A DNA stretch of 64,000 nt from Sphagnum compactum (Eukaryota; Bryophyta; Sphagnopsida; Sphagnales). Below the pieces are notes generated by a model that saw only the letters and a list, made by a program, of their open reading frames with translations, made no database searches and was not told the origin of the DNA. Where the stretch lies: assembly GCA_965153455.1 (NCBI GenBank), contig OZ234494.1, positions 3,286,001 to 3,350,000 on the forward strand, given 5' to 3'. Position numbers and translations under genes: made by a program. Positions 38,101 through 52,171 of this stretch are shown here, in pieces (position 1 is the first letter of the stretch; each line of letters starts with the position of its first letter).

Positions 38101-41100
38101 CCCTCTTCCTAGGCTGGCATGCATTTTATCCCCAGCTGCTCAACAGCTTATCATCTGAAGTTGGGATTACATAGTTATGTTTTTGAGGTTCAACTGTCAG
38201 GGTGTATAATTGGTGTTTCATTGTATGCCATCAATGCTGTAACTGATAAGGAGCTATCTGCTGCTTCTAGGTGTGGGCGGCGAGTATTGCAAATGCATGT
38301 GTACTGTTTGCAGTTGTTGAAGGATGCCCTTGGTGAGCGCCAAACCCGCATGCTGGAAGTTGCTTTAGCAGCAGAAGCAAGTGCGGTTGTTATGAATGGT
38401 GTGGGGTACTCACCAGGAAGACCTCCACGCTCACAATTCCATCTCTCTCCAGAAACTCCTGAGTCCAACTCAGCCTTGGCCAATGATGTTGGAGGGTCTC
38501 CAGGTTTGGGCCGAGCACCAACTGCTGCTGCTGCTGTAGCTGCACTTGTTGCAAGCTTGGTAGTAAATGGGATCACAAGCCTTGAGCGTATGGTATCTGT
38601 TCTGCGGATCAAGGACGGGTTAGAGAATTTGCAGCTTCTGAAGTCAGGGGGTCCTACATCCAACGGCATGTCACGAGTAGGCAGCATGGGAAGCAATGTG
38701 AAGGCAGATACATTGGCAGAAGCAAATATCTACTGGTTCCGAGTCTTAATTGGTGATTGCCGAACTGTTGCAGGAGGCTTAGTTGCCGATCTCTTGGGAG
38801 AGTCAACTGTACTGGGGCTTGCACACATGCAACGTGCTATGCCTCTCACTGCTGTCTTTCCTCCTGCTTATGCTATTTTTGCAGCTGCACTACATAGGAA
38901 CCAGCCTGCTTATAATAACAGCAACAAATGTGAAGACTTTGTTGCACAGGCTGTCACTGTTGCTGTGAATGATATGGTTGCATTTGAGCCTTTTCGAGAT
39001 GTTTGCTTACGGGACACACGAGCTCTTTACTTGCTGCTGTTAGATGACACTGGTGAGAGTGAGTATGCAGCAATGCTGGATATGCAAGGCCTGGAATTAA
39101 ATAAGAAGATTTTGGCTATTGTGCCACTTCGTGCTCGTCTGTTCTTATATGCTCTCTTGGACCGGAAGATGTCAGATGATGATATCTGGGGTCAAGGCCA
39201 AACCCACACTTCCACTGAACCAGGCCAGGTGGAGCAACTTGTTCGGGTATGTGCTATTTCTGCTTTCATTTAAGGGGCGATTTGCTGTATGTGTAAATTA
39301 AGAATATATGCAATGGTTGGTATCCTGATGACTAGTAGTCTCAACAAGAATCATTCTCTGTTCCGAAACTGCCATAGGAATGCCCAATGGAATTTTGCAT
39401 AGGCACCTGTGTCATGTTTGTAAGTTTGTGCCTTGTGTGATCTTGTGAAGGAAAGACTGTTATGAATATAAATGGGGCAATCAGTCACTTTGGGATCGTC
39501 ATTCTAGTCTTATTCATCCTTCACACAACAGTTAGCTTAAAAGTGTCTTTCTGTTCTCTGCAATCTTCTTTCATGTTTACTATGAATAATTTTTATGTTG
39601 TAGGCTGTGCCCTGGGAATCAATCTTGCTATATCTGATGTGGTTCTTACATGCATGCCTGAATGTAGTGGCCATTGTTAGCTCAAGTAAAACTTTGGTTG
39701 ATGGTTTCTGAAAATAACAAGTGGGCATTTGTAATAGGTCTTGGATGAGCTGCAGGCAGCTACATTCCATTGGCAATGGGTGGAGCTAAGGCTACTGTTG
39801 AATGAACAAGTTGTACTGGAGAGGCTCAACAGTCATTCTCAAAGTGCCCAGGAAGCTGTGCAGGCAGCCATGGCAGTAACAGATCGACAGCTTGCTGAGT
39901 GTGAGAAAACCTTCACAGAAGTGGTTCTTACACGGTTATTAGTCCGTCCAGAGGCTGCAGCACTGTATTCTGAGGCAGTTCATTCCCTTGGGCGGCAACT
40001 AGAGGAGTACCTCATACTGCAAGTATGTCCTTGACTTTCTTCTATTTGTTCTGAGTTCATATCATAAAATGTTATCTTTGGTCGTCAAATATGTCCACTG
40101 TCTGTGGTCTATATTATAAGTACAGGTATCTTATCTGGATTAAACAATCTGACCAAATTGTGCACTAGATGGTTGTTCTTTGTGTATATATGTGTTTGTT
40201 TCTAGCCATACTGAGGAGGGCATTCCCTTTTAACAGAGTGTCACTTGACTATTGCACAGAATGACAGCAGAACCCTTGATTCTTCAAGCCTTCCCTGCAG
40301 TTGGCAGTTTTTAGTCAGGATAGATTTTTCCAATTTATTGATGGCAACAGATAGACTAGCTTTGCTGCCTTCATAATTCCCAGGCAATACCAGTTTGTAT
40401 CAAATGAGGCTGTGATCATGTGCATCATAAATTACTGAGGCAAGACTGCTCTGAATTCATATTGTTTTCAGATGTTACTCACATATGGTTCTAATTTTAC
40501 AAAGATTCTCAGGGATCTGGTCAAAGTTTCTGAATGAGAAATTATTCTCCTGGGTATGACATGAGTTTCTGGTTCATCTGAAGGCTAGTTCAAAGTGTCT
40601 CACCATCAAGGAGCTTGTCCTTGTCAAGGCAGTGTCTTTGACTTTTTTGTCTTCTTTTTCAGCAGAACCTCTTGCAACTTATTGACTATTATCAGTTCAA
40701 TATAATTGGGCAGTTAGGATTTTGATTCTACTATATTTAGATAAGAACAATTGATCATTGTGGCTAATTACCACATGGACTTCATTCAAAGGTTGGCAGT
40801 GGAGGTAGTCCTCCACGGTATCTCTGTGCAGGCTCAGATGTGTAGAACCACTGTTTTGTTTTTGCAGGTGAAGTGGGTGCTTGAGGGCCCTGATGTGCTG
40901 GCTGGGCGGAAGTCTCTGTGTCAACTCCTTGAAAGGTTTGCAGTAAGGCAGGGTTTCTCTGTAAATAGTCTTCACCGGATTAAACCGTGGGGCTGGCAGC
41001 CACCAAAACCAAAAGCCTGCCATTCACTGGATTGTGATGACCGGAAGCAATCATCACAACATGGTGCATCACCAGAAGAGGGGGAGGTCGAGGATGATGG

Positions 41101-44100
41101 AATGGAATGGAAGAAACCAGAGGAGAAGCAAACTCGTCAGGGCTTGACTGCAACATCAACATGCAAGCCTTTCGCTAGTGAGAAGGCCTTGGCTGATCTT
41201 GTGCTTCCTTGCCTTGTCAGGAGCTCCAACGACACATGTAGTGGTTTTGCTTTTGAGCTAGTGAAGCAACTGAGCAACCTTGAGCAACAAATTAGCAGCC
41301 TATCTCGCTCTAGTGGGCGAGCTGCTACAACTGCAGCACCCGGTGGAGAAGCCATTCTTGGGCCCAAAGGCCCAGGGGGTCGTCGGGGAGGGCGAACTGG
41401 GCTAGATGTTGGTAGCCCAGTCATGGGACGACGCTCTACAGTCTCCTTATCAGAGTCCACACCAGCATCAGCAGCAGGTTTGCAAATATCAGTGTGGTTG
41501 CGTCTGCAGTTCCTCCTTCCCCTCCTGCCTGTGATCCAAACTGAGAGGTAATGCAACAATCACTTCAGGCTGCTATAATTTGCCAGGTAGTGTAATCAGT
41601 GGTCTAAAGCTGCACATCAGACTTGCACTGAGAATGTCGCCGAAAGCCGAAGACCATGGCTTTTTGAATGAATTATCATAAATAATGATTATATATTTTT
41701 AATAGTACATTTACACCTTACTTTTTTTCATTTGCAAATTATATCCATAGAAAAGCTCTGAGTATATTAGATCTCCACAGAACTGGTTTGAGCGTTTCAA
41801 CATCCTTCTGGCCTTTTTAATCTTCTTGGCAACAAGCTCCTTAGAATGGGTAGATGTTCTTCATTTTTGCTCCAAATCCTGTGTGTTATCAAGTGCACTC
41901 TGAGGATAAGCTTTCTGGTCAAAGGGCTCACAGTCAGGTAAGCTGGTAACCAAACTGCTATGATGTGGGTGTGTGAGTCTAACAGGGGATGCTGTGGCTC
42001 AATGACAGGGAACAACAATCTGGACGAAATATGCGCCAGACCCTTGCCATTGTATTATTGCGACTGCTTGGTACCCGGGTTGTTCAGGAGGCAGCTGAAC
42101 CAGTTTCCTGTGCTCAATTTTGGGAGTCCTCTGTTTCAACCAGTGACTTTGAGAGAAATGCAGAGGCTGCTGCAGCCTCTGCAGGTGAGGCTTTGTTTGA
42201 CAGGCTCCTGAGTGTTCTTCATGCTCTACTTAGCAGTACTTGGGCAGTGTGGTTGAAGCATCGTCCTTTGAGCAAGGGACCAATCAAACCCTTACGAGAC
42301 ATTCCAGCTTTTGACCGAGAGGTTGTGGAACGAATGCAGGTTGGTGCTTCTTTTCTTCATCTCCATCAGTTTGAAGTTGGTTTTGTTGCACTTATTTACC
42401 TTTGATGTGCACAGTAAGTTGTTGGTGGCATTCCTTTCACTCCTCACACCAAGTCCTCTGTTGCAAAAGAAGATAATTTCTTCTCTAATCTCATGTCTGA
42501 AGGTAAGTTCTCTACTGTGTTTCTTGCAAAGTATAGGACCAAGAATTTGCTTCATATGCTCCTAAATTTGAGAGCTTCCTTCACATGAGTTAGATATTTG
42601 AGTTGTCCACAGCTTATAAATGTCTTGAGTCCACTCATGAAGCGTTTTTTCGTTTAGTTCCAACCCCTCTAAATCTGAGTTTTCGGGTAGAGATCTCAGT
42701 CTTTGTTTCCTCTCTCTTCTATTTGTGAACTCCCTTCCATCATGGGGTGTCTTCCTCTCCAATCCTAGAAGATTTTGGTCTCCTCTCTTAGTAATCTGAA
42801 AGTATATGAGTTCTTTAGGTCTAAGTTTTCTTCAATTATAAAGAAATTGCTAAGATTTTGAGAAGTGCAGAAGATTTTGAGAAGTGATTTTAATTGTTCT
42901 AATTTCCAAATGTTTATTAATGCTCACATTGGTCAAGTTGCTTCAGTTGACCTGGACATTCTTTTGAAGGCCTAATTGGTGCTTTTCTAGAGCTGCTAGG
43001 TTTAGAAGGTTTTTTCTTTTGATGGTTTGTCTCATAAAGTCATGATTAATAAAGGCCTTAACATGGAGAGATCCCAGAGGTGTATGGAATCTTGCGTGAA
43101 TGGAAATCAAAAGTGATGTCTTAACATTTCATTTGCCAACCATGAAGAGATCCTATGGGTGCATGGAATCTGGAGTGAATGGAAAACAGAAGTCCTTTGC
43201 TTGGTGCAGTTGAAGATCAAACCTTTGTCCTCAGCCATGATAGCTCCTTGATTCCTTTCTTGTCTTGATTCTAAACATATTACATGATTTCAGTGCTATT
43301 TTGTTTATTATATACATTGACAAATGTAGTAATAACTTTTTGTTTTCTGTAGAAGCATTAAGTTGCTTCAGTTTTCACTGAGATTAATTCTCTTGAAGGA
43401 ACTTATCTGATGTGAGTTTGTTAGAGCCTGCAATTTGAGCTTGTCAAAGTTATTTTAGTGCTGCTACTAAGTTTAAAATGAAAGTGTGGCAATTGGGTTT
43501 CTTTTTTCTGTGCATCTTGGAGGTCTAGCCCTATGAAATCTAGGTATATTAATGCAGATAGTTAATGTGGAGTCCCTGGAGGAGTTGAAGTCATTAATGC
43601 TTCTTCAATGTTTCTTCTAAGTCTGACCAGAGGTTTGCTTAGCAAAGAAAGTTGGTGTTTCTGCCTTTGGAACCTTTAAATTGATCTCTTGAAAGGCTGT
43701 GGATCTTAAGTGGGCAGCTTTTCTAAGCCCATTTTTTCCTCTAGAGATCTTGCTCTCAAAGTTCTCCCTCTTTTTCCTCTCTTTTCTTCCTTGGTTCTTG
43801 TTTTCATTTTTTCCTTTTCTCACCTTTTCTTGTTAGAGTCTGCAATTTTAATTCTTTTTGTGTTCCTGTTTCTTCTTGGTTTTTAGGGTTGTCTTCTCTT
43901 TTAGGTTTTGTGGAGCTAGCCAGCATTCCATTCCTCTTGGTTGTGCATGTCTGACATTAGCCTGTACCCACCGCTGGTGAGGTCAGTGGGGATTTTGTGC
44001 AGGTGGTCATTACCCTACATGTTGCTGATTAAGGTCTCTGAACATGCACATGAATGTCACTGTCATTCAAACTGCACAGTTTTTCTTTTCGTCTTGTTTT

Positions 44101-45042
44101 CCTCTGTCCTTTAGGGTTGAGTTTCCTCTTTTTCATGCTTGTTGATTGGTTTGTGTTATGGCATCAGATTTGAAATATCCATAACCTTAGTATCAGGTTG
44201 TCTCTCAATTCTTTTCAGGTTGACTGAATTTGTAAGGATGGAGTAATTCTCAGTAGTTACACACAGATATATGCAGAACAAACTGTGATGGAAAGAAATG
44301 CACACTCTTTTCTTTCCATGCCAGGTTGTCTGGATTTGTAAGATCCAGGTTAGCAATTGTTGCTGTACATTTCTTGTGACAGCTTGTTCTTTAATAACAG
44401 GTTGAACTTGTTTGTGACTTGCTTATGTCTGTGGTTGTTTTGGCATACCTGCCCATGGCTAGTGTGCAGAGTACTCATTCATATTCATTATGGGTGAGGA
44501 AACTTGGAGGAGGGACATCCTCTGAAGAGTTGTGACCTCTTTGTGGTTTTTGCTTAGAAAGGAAATGGAAATGGTGTGGAATGATGGAGGATGTTGAAAG
44601 CAATACTCTTGTGTGGCTTCCGTTGTAGGCGGATGTGGAGCACATGCAAGTTTCAGCTGGAGTTCGAGCCCGCCTATTTGCAGCAATGCCGTTACTCCTT
44701 CCACAGCACGGGGCCATGATTTCTGCTGCATCCCCTCAAATACCCTCAGGAGCTCTTGCCCTTTTACAGGGCAGTATTTCCAACACTCTAAGTTCCTCTC
44801 AAAAGGGCAATCTTCCTCTTGAAACCAGCCTTGCAAAAGCAAAAGGGGTGTCCACAGTAGTTGCGGACCCAGAGTTGGAGGTGGATGCATGGACTGCACT
44901 AGAAGATGGGGTGGGAGCTGTTAGTGGGCCTATTGGAGGAGGTGAAGTTGGGAACTTGAAGGCAAATGCTTTGTTGAAGGGAGCTGTGCGTGTGCGACGA
45001 AGTCCTCTCACATATGTTGGTGCTGTCGATGATGACTCTTGA
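29124..45042 (+). CDS. MED12: Mediator subunit 12 (CRYPTIC PRECOCIOUS / CENTER CITY homologue)
   Basis: MED12 joins MED13, CDK8 and cyclin C in the Mediator kinase module, a nuclear regulator of RNA polymerase II. Fifteen exons: 29124-29254, 30573-30632, 30854-30959, 31279-31356, 31698-31751, 32106-32213, 32772-32918, 33399-33695, 33955-36428, 37260-37922, 38271-39246, 39738-40022, 40868-41547, 42009-42339, 44629-45042. Phases agree and total 2267 residues, close to the roughly 2235 of Arabidopsis MED12. Diagnostic blocks are MHRYSAAGG at the start, VPYKLRCERDPLSGRLGPPD (exons 2-3), AGQVYGVPLSGALLAKPG (Med12 domain, about residue 144), VPHGYRKRAIFE, WFVKIVTLNQVRP, LCEWAVCDFRDSRG (about residue 570) and the terminus LKGAVRVRRSPLTYVGAVDD. 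An AT-hook-like RGRPK lies near residue 952. Introns 1 and 6 have GC donors (AG/GCAAGT). Nothing suggests inactivation. Confidence 0.93.
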
Positions 45043-48000
45043 TTCATTCCTGGGCCCTAACATGGCCTCTGTTTCTAATAAAACTAATCAAACAGCTAAC
45101 TCATTAGGATCAGCTCCCATTTGTATCATATGTATCTTGTCTTCTGGTGGATATACGCTCCATTTCAGTGTCAGTACTGGAAGTGGGACCCTGGAATGCC
45201 AGTACTACATATACTGGTTCGGGGACAAGACATCCTTTCAGCCTCAACTGCTTCTCACTGGTATGTATGTTGGACATCCTTGTTTGTGGTGCAAAAGTAT
45301 ATTCCACAGATAGCCTTTCTTCACTTGCCAGTCCTTCCTTTCTATTTGAGTACAAGAATTATTTGACCAGGCTGAAGAATGTCTGAGTGTGGCTGTATGT
45401 ATGCTCCACAGTACAATTTCATCAGCAAATTTAAAATGCTGTTGGGCAGAGAGCCAGTCTTCTTGTTTTGTATTAGTGAACTACAAATGGACGAGAATGT
45501 TTGTTTGTGCTAAACTTTGTGTCATGCATATGATTATGATGTTAGTAGTCTTCTAATTTAACAGCTTCTGTTTCACAGGAGAGGCACTTGAGAAATGGGC
45601 GTATTCAAATTGAAGAATCTAGCTGACTTTCAGCAGGGCCTTCTCATCAAAGCAAAACACAGATAAATCCTGTCTGCACTTTGCTTTTTGGTGACATTCT
45701 TAAGGGTCAGACTGGGTGTGACATTCTCAAAGCCACAACATGGAGATTCTGAGCTTTTCCAGTTTCTTTAAATTGTCTGGGTGCAAGGACTGTCTCATTA
45801 GACCCATATATTGAGATACCAGCTCTTTTTTTGTTGTGAAAATGAGTTCTACAATATGACTTCAATGAGAAGTTCCTTTTGTCCAATCAGCGGGAGTGCA
45901 CTTTAGCTGCGATTGAGCTTGTTACCAAGTGTTTTCCCACTTCATTTCTGCAGTGTGTATGTGATTGATCATGTATGACATCATACATATAGAGTGATGG
46001 CATGGCTTGAACATTTTCATACCCAGGGTGAAATTGTAGGGTGATGGCATGTGTGCATTGAAATGGTGTTTTGTGTCCATGATGAAGGTAAGGTCTCAAA
46101 TCCATTTTGGACAATTATCATTTTTAATCAAAGTGTCAATTTGGATGAGTCAATCTCAACATGTCCAACTTGAGTAATGCTTAGGGTTTAGGGTTTAGGA
46201 GTGTATGGAAACCGTTGATTAGTGAAATCATACATTTGTTTTGGCAGGGAGTTCAAAGATTTTGTACAATTTATAGTCTGATTTTTCTTCTTTTAATTGT
46301 TGCCTATATGTATACATATATATATATTCCTAACACTATTTACTGGAGTTTACTAGTTACGTTATATTCCAAACTTGCTTCACACCTTATTTTAGGATCA
46401 TCATGTGTAGGTGACCTCCCAAAGCTTAAGCCAGTACATGAGCAATTCAAGAGAAGGCCCATTCAAACTCTTTCCAATGTAGTTCTCAAAGGCTTTAGGT
46501 GCGGGACATGGAAAAAGATCATGACAAATGTCTTTCCTTCTAGTCTTTATGGAGATTTGCATTTTCAAGCAAATGCTCGATTTTGTACACATGATGATTC
46601 CTCAATTCAGATCAACAAAATGATGGCAAAATCTCTCCTTTGTGTCAAAGTTTCAGGGACAGTAAAAGATTGTGGGCATCTCATCGAGGGGAGCACATGA
46701 CAAGTTTGCTGATTGTCAGTTGTGATGCTCTAGACATGACTACAAAATTCAGGACATATCAAGTAAGTGGCTATTACTTTTCCATTATGATGACCTCCTC
46801 AAGCTTCTCCATGTATAAAGCACAACATCAAAACTTCTTGTCTAGCAATTCATTTGAATTTTGACATAACTTTGCCTTTTATCTGTTTGCAGCTTTGCAC
46901 CTTGTGTGCAAGAACTAACCGTGTGTCTCTCATGTACAATTTCCCATCTTGAGGACCGATAATGGATTTGCACAAAATTTAAGCAGGTGCAATAGAGACT
47001 TGCACATTGAAGCCTGATGTGAAGTGTGCTTGCAAATGGAGACCAAGCTCGAGTGTAACCACAAGTACTGAACTTGCAAAGTTGAAGAGTTTTTCTTCAC
47101 TGTTTACAAACTGTGTTGCCTACAACCCATGCGCTGAAGGGAAAATCTCTCAAACACCGGTGAAATCTTCAAGGAATCTTTCACTGAAGGTAGATGCCAA
47201 ATGTCCATGGAATCTTCGCTTAGCTGGGTGGGGTGAAGCATCAGACAACAAATTTATCCCAACCAATCAACATAGACAATCATCCTTCATGCAATCATCA
47301 CTACAACTGTCCCATCATCATCATCTTCTTCTTCCTAATACTGCAATTGCAATCCTTCAATTGAGCTGTAGCCAACATTTGCACAGATTTCTTTAGTCAA
47401 TTGCACTGCTCCCAGGCTGCTTACATAATTAAATTGCTGCATGTCATAAAAACAAGTATGTCTCTTACTCTCTTGCAATACACCAAACATTAGAAATTGA
47501 TTCCTCAGTGATAAAGACATCAATCAATTCCTCATCAGATTCCTCAATGATAGGATATCAATCCCAAAGTGAATCAGATTTTTCCATGCTTCTTTTCTCT
47601 CACAGTTCCCAATCATTTTCCAATCAAGCAGAACACGTCTTCCAACTTTGAAACTTTTCAAATCTAGGGCCTCTTGAGTAGCAGCAGCATCAAATCTTTG
47701 CAAATCAACATGGGTTGTCCTACTATCTCTTTTGCAATCCATGGGTTTTTTCGTCCTTGTAACACTGATTAAACCCTTACTCAATTTCCTTCAATTCAGA
47801 GATCAATTCTTCAGATCACGAAACAAGTATTTATTTCTCCATCTCTACAAAAACCTTCGGGTTGTTGCTACTGTCCTACGAAATATAAATGTTTACAATT
47901 TCCTTCAGTTTTGGAGATCAATATTTCCTGATCTCCAAGAAGTTCATAAAGTGTAGGATCAGAGCATGCAACCAGATCGACATTTCAGTGTAACATTTGT

Positions 48001-48607
48001 GAGATAGAGGTGATCAACTGGAACTCATTTGTCTCTGTAGATCAGAAATGGTCTCAAATCTTGAACATCACAATTTCAGCTGCAACAGTACATCAAGAAT
48101 CTATCACTGCCTCGTGGTACACATCCAAGACAAAACATCCATCTCATGATCTCAACCTTGACATCTTGCGCTCCACCCGCTGGAACACAGTAACCAAAAC
48201 TCAAAATAAGAAAATAGTATTTTTCAACTCTGACCCCACTTTGAGTTTGCACTTTTCATTAAAGCAGCTGTAATTTGTCTTCTTAAAAACACAAAAACCA
48301 TGTCTCCTCATCACCCACTCAACAACAAGACCCATTTCATAATATCTGATTGCTGTGACTACAAAAGTCTCTCTATTTGTTAGTTTCTCTTTTTCAATCA
48401 GTAATCAAGCCAGTATATGGCTCGGTCATTTCATTGCTGGTGGTGATGAGGGGTTTAGACCCCTCAGAAAATTGTCACCTACCCATATCTTTCAATAATA
48501 CACTAAATTCATTCTCATGTAAACACATTAAATACTTGCAACATTAGTACTAATTTTTACACTAAAACATGAAAACCAAGCACTAGTTACACTTGTTGTG
48601 ATATGTG
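45043..48607. other. Convergent intergenic region
   Basis: This is the tail-to-tail gap between MED12 (+) and the lipase gene (-). It should hold both 3' UTRs. ORFs of up to 161 codons on the plus strand (46215-46700) and 129 codons (47007-47396) show no family motif, no plausible splice partners and no codon pattern that I trust. A telomere-like run (TTAGGGTTTAGGGTTTAG) is at 46181-46199. I see no further gene. Confidence 0.5.
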
Positions 48608-51600
48608 TTATTGTGAGTATGCCCATGTACAAAATTTTATAATGTCAATTAGAAAAAAATCACTTTTGTAATTGAGGTGATGCTTTGTATCGATGATGCA
48701 ATGGAAATTTGAAAAAAGAAGAAGATCAGATTTAGAGAAACAGGCTAGACAAACCTCTAACAATGCAATGTAATAGAAGTCTTCCATATGTTGCATCAGA
48801 GCACTCCCATCACGAATTGCTCGCAGCATCGCTATCTCTGTTTGCAACAATCGTTCAATGATTTGCCTTTCTCCTCTCATCTGCATATAATCATGTTCCA
48901 ACAACACAGGCAACAAAAATTTTTAAGGCTTTTTTCATCTGGAGCTAAACCACACAAGATATGTAAGCAAACCCAATTTCATACACGGAATACAAATGAG
49001 GAAGGAAGAAAGAAATACTAATGTCACCACCACCTTAGTTTTCATAGCTTTAAATGTCTACTTACAAAATTTTCAATGACAAGGTCAGGTGTAATTTCAC
49101 CAATCACATCTCCTTGATACCCATCTTCTAAGATTTCATTTTCAACCTGCATGAAGGACAAGGTTGGCACAAAGAGAATCAATCAGATCTGAGATGTCCA
49201 GATTGGTATGTTTGATGGAATAGTATTGTTCAAGAAGCACACGGATGATGAGAATGATTCCTCCGGATACTTACTACTCTAATGCAATTGTGTCCAATCT
49301 CTCTCTCACCTTCACATAGTGTTCCCAATCCTCAAACCTATATTGGTCTTAATCCTCTAACCCATATTGACACCAAGTAGCAAATTGAGACGTGTAGGAG
49401 TCCTGGCCTTGAAAACAAAGACCCAGAGAGAGAAAAAGCATGTACAATATTATTCCCTAGAGCAAGAAAAAGCACGTACAATATTATTCATTGCTCCAGC
49501 TGATAAATAAACTGGTTGTCCAATATGGCAATAGCCCATGAGTCTCGGGACAGTTGGGATTATATCACGGTGATTCACTACTCGCCAGCTATCCCTCACC
49601 CTCTGGAATTGCATCCAACACAAAAAGTCAATGTTTGTTAAATGACACTTCATATTGTGAGAAATTTGGAGGACAGAGAAAAAGACAATCCACCACAGAC
49701 AGTCAAGATCAAATTCGGTTGCCCACGGACAGCCCTGATCAAATCCCGTTGCCCTCAGACAACCAAGATCAGATCTGGTCACCCATGGCTGGCCAAGGTA
49801 CTCAATGAACTTCGTACAAAAGAAGCATCAAATCTGGAGATACAAATTAGCTATTGGCACTTGAAGTACATAACTAGCTGAAAACTCGCAAAGTGACAAG
49901 AAGAAGAAGAAATTGTCAATACCCATGATCATTTCCAATTGGCCATGGGTTTGCAGAATCTGAAGGATTCTTCTACATCTGTGGAAGAGAGATCTATCTC
50001 ACCCACACTTTGTAAAGAGTTCTTCTATTGAAAGCTACTGTTTTATCCTTGACACGGTTGCAATGTCCATTCTTGGTCAAGCACCGTGTGATCAGAACAT
50101 TGTACCACTACTAGTACCCCAATTTCCTAAGCTCAATGCTTAAGAAATGTGGTATAGTTCAGGTGATACAGAACTGGGAAGAAGAAGTCAAGAAAAATTT
50201 CACCCACCTCATTGTACATATCTGCAAATTGCTTGTTTCCAACTCGGGGTGAGCCAAAGTTGTACATAGTTATCTGTGTTTGACCACCACTCCTACCCAA
50301 TAAAAAAACAGCACCACAAAACTAAGAGCCAGAAGTGAATCACCTAGCAGACACAAAAAGACACCAGACAACAATGGATGCAGAAGAAGAATGAAAACAG
50401 CAACCACTGGTGTTGAAATTGCAGTTATGTGTCTTACTTTGCTAATTTAGAGGAAAGTTCCACAGCAAACAATGTCGCTAGTGCACCTCCCAGACTATGC
50501 CCCGTTAAGTACACATGCCAGCTTGATATCTCATTACCTGCATCATCTCTGGAATAGAAGTGAAAGGCAAAGTGCAGTTTTAATACAGGTTCCACACGTG
50601 TGATGGAACCAATATTGGAAGAAAAATTACTAAACAATTTTGATGGTCAACATTTGATGGAATTTCATGCCAGTGGGAATTATTATGACGGGTTTGAGGT
50701 AAAACATTACCTTAATGTGGCCAGGAGTGCTTCAACTAGTGTAAGTAGTCGATGCCTTACAGAATCATATGCATCTAGGAACCCACCATGCACCTGCACC
50801 ATATCTTCGAAACAAATCAACTCATAGGGAGGAGGTAAAATCCAGTGTGGAGTGGGTCTTTGATTTTTGTAATGACCGCCAGTTCTGGGTATTTGAAAAG
50901 AATCAGAATCAAAGAACCACTGGTTCCGGGTATTTCAAAACCCTCAAAGAACTGCCGGGTTTCATGAAAGAACCAGTAAATACCTGGCAGTTTTCTAGGC
51001 ACTTCTTTGACTTCGTCCAAAAAATTGAGAACAATAGTTATAAATAATAACCAGGTATTTGATGTTTTGATAACTGTGGGTATCAACTTTGATATCCAGC
51101 TTGATGGTGCAGTTTCTAGTACCAGCCCCACTCTGGTAAAAATCCCAGTTATGAAACCAGTTCTACTCAGGAGGAACCAGAACACTCACTAGAATGAAAA
51201 ACAACTCACCATTGCTTCTTCCTTATAATTGCCACCTCCTCGCTCCGGATCAAATCTGACCCAGCAAGGACAGAAAAACACGGGCTGGACTAATTTTATT
51301 GCCAATTGCCAACAACAGCTTAAAATAAAAAATGTGAAAGAGGTGAGCGAGTGTCTTGCAGCAATTGGCACACATTTTACATTGGGTAACAATGAAAGTG
51401 TTTGACCATCAATCGAGGAAGGGATATGCAGAAAACAAAAGGTGGGTATTTTATTTTCTCAACCCAGTTCAAAAATGTCAAATAAACTACACTTGAACTA
51501 GGTATACGAGGTCACAAATGACAGCAACAAAAAACCGATTCCATGTGTGCACACCAACCTCCTGCATCAATGTTCAAAAAAGGGGAAGATGGATGATCTA

Positions 51601-52135
51601 CATACCCGACAGGTATTACATTCAGATCAGTCATCAAGTCCTTCAATTTGGTCTGCAAGGAAAGAGCAGATATCATAAAATAATAGTAATAAAGCATGAT
51701 CCTATCACTGGCCTTAGTGGGGTCCCCTATAAATTTGCTGTCACTACAGATCACAAGAAAAATTGGGTCACAAATGTTTTTGGTGGAGAACAAGAGAGGT
51801 GAATATGCACACTCACGATGATGGTAAAAGGTGCAAGTGGGGAGAGATTCACCCCCAACAAGAGCAAGATGAAAGAAAAATCAGAGATAATCTATTATTA
51901 TTATACCTGTTCCGTTCCTCGAAATGCAACAACCAGTCTGTGACGCCGCATGTCACGCCATATAGCCACCTGATGAAACAAGATCATATGTGAGGAAGAG
52001 AAAATGGGAAGTACCTCATGGCTTAGGGTTTAGGGTTTAGACTTGTACCCATGTTAGATATCACTTGTAACTGTCAACTTGTGTATCTCTTGACAATACC
52101 CATTTGTTCAAGTGAGAAGATTTTCTAGTAGGATT

Positions 52136-52171
<36 letters not shown>

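Noticed and set aside
46215-47396. Plus-strand ORFs of 161 and 129 codons between MED12 and the lipase gene
   Set aside because: No motif, low-quality codon pattern, AT-rich context and no convincing splice signals. They probably lie in UTR or intergenic DNA.
51560-51605. Longer version of lipase exon 11 ending near 51559
   Set aside because: That donor gives phase 1, which breaks the frame into exon 12. The GTATGT donor at 51605 gives phase 2 and restores VGFDPERGGG.
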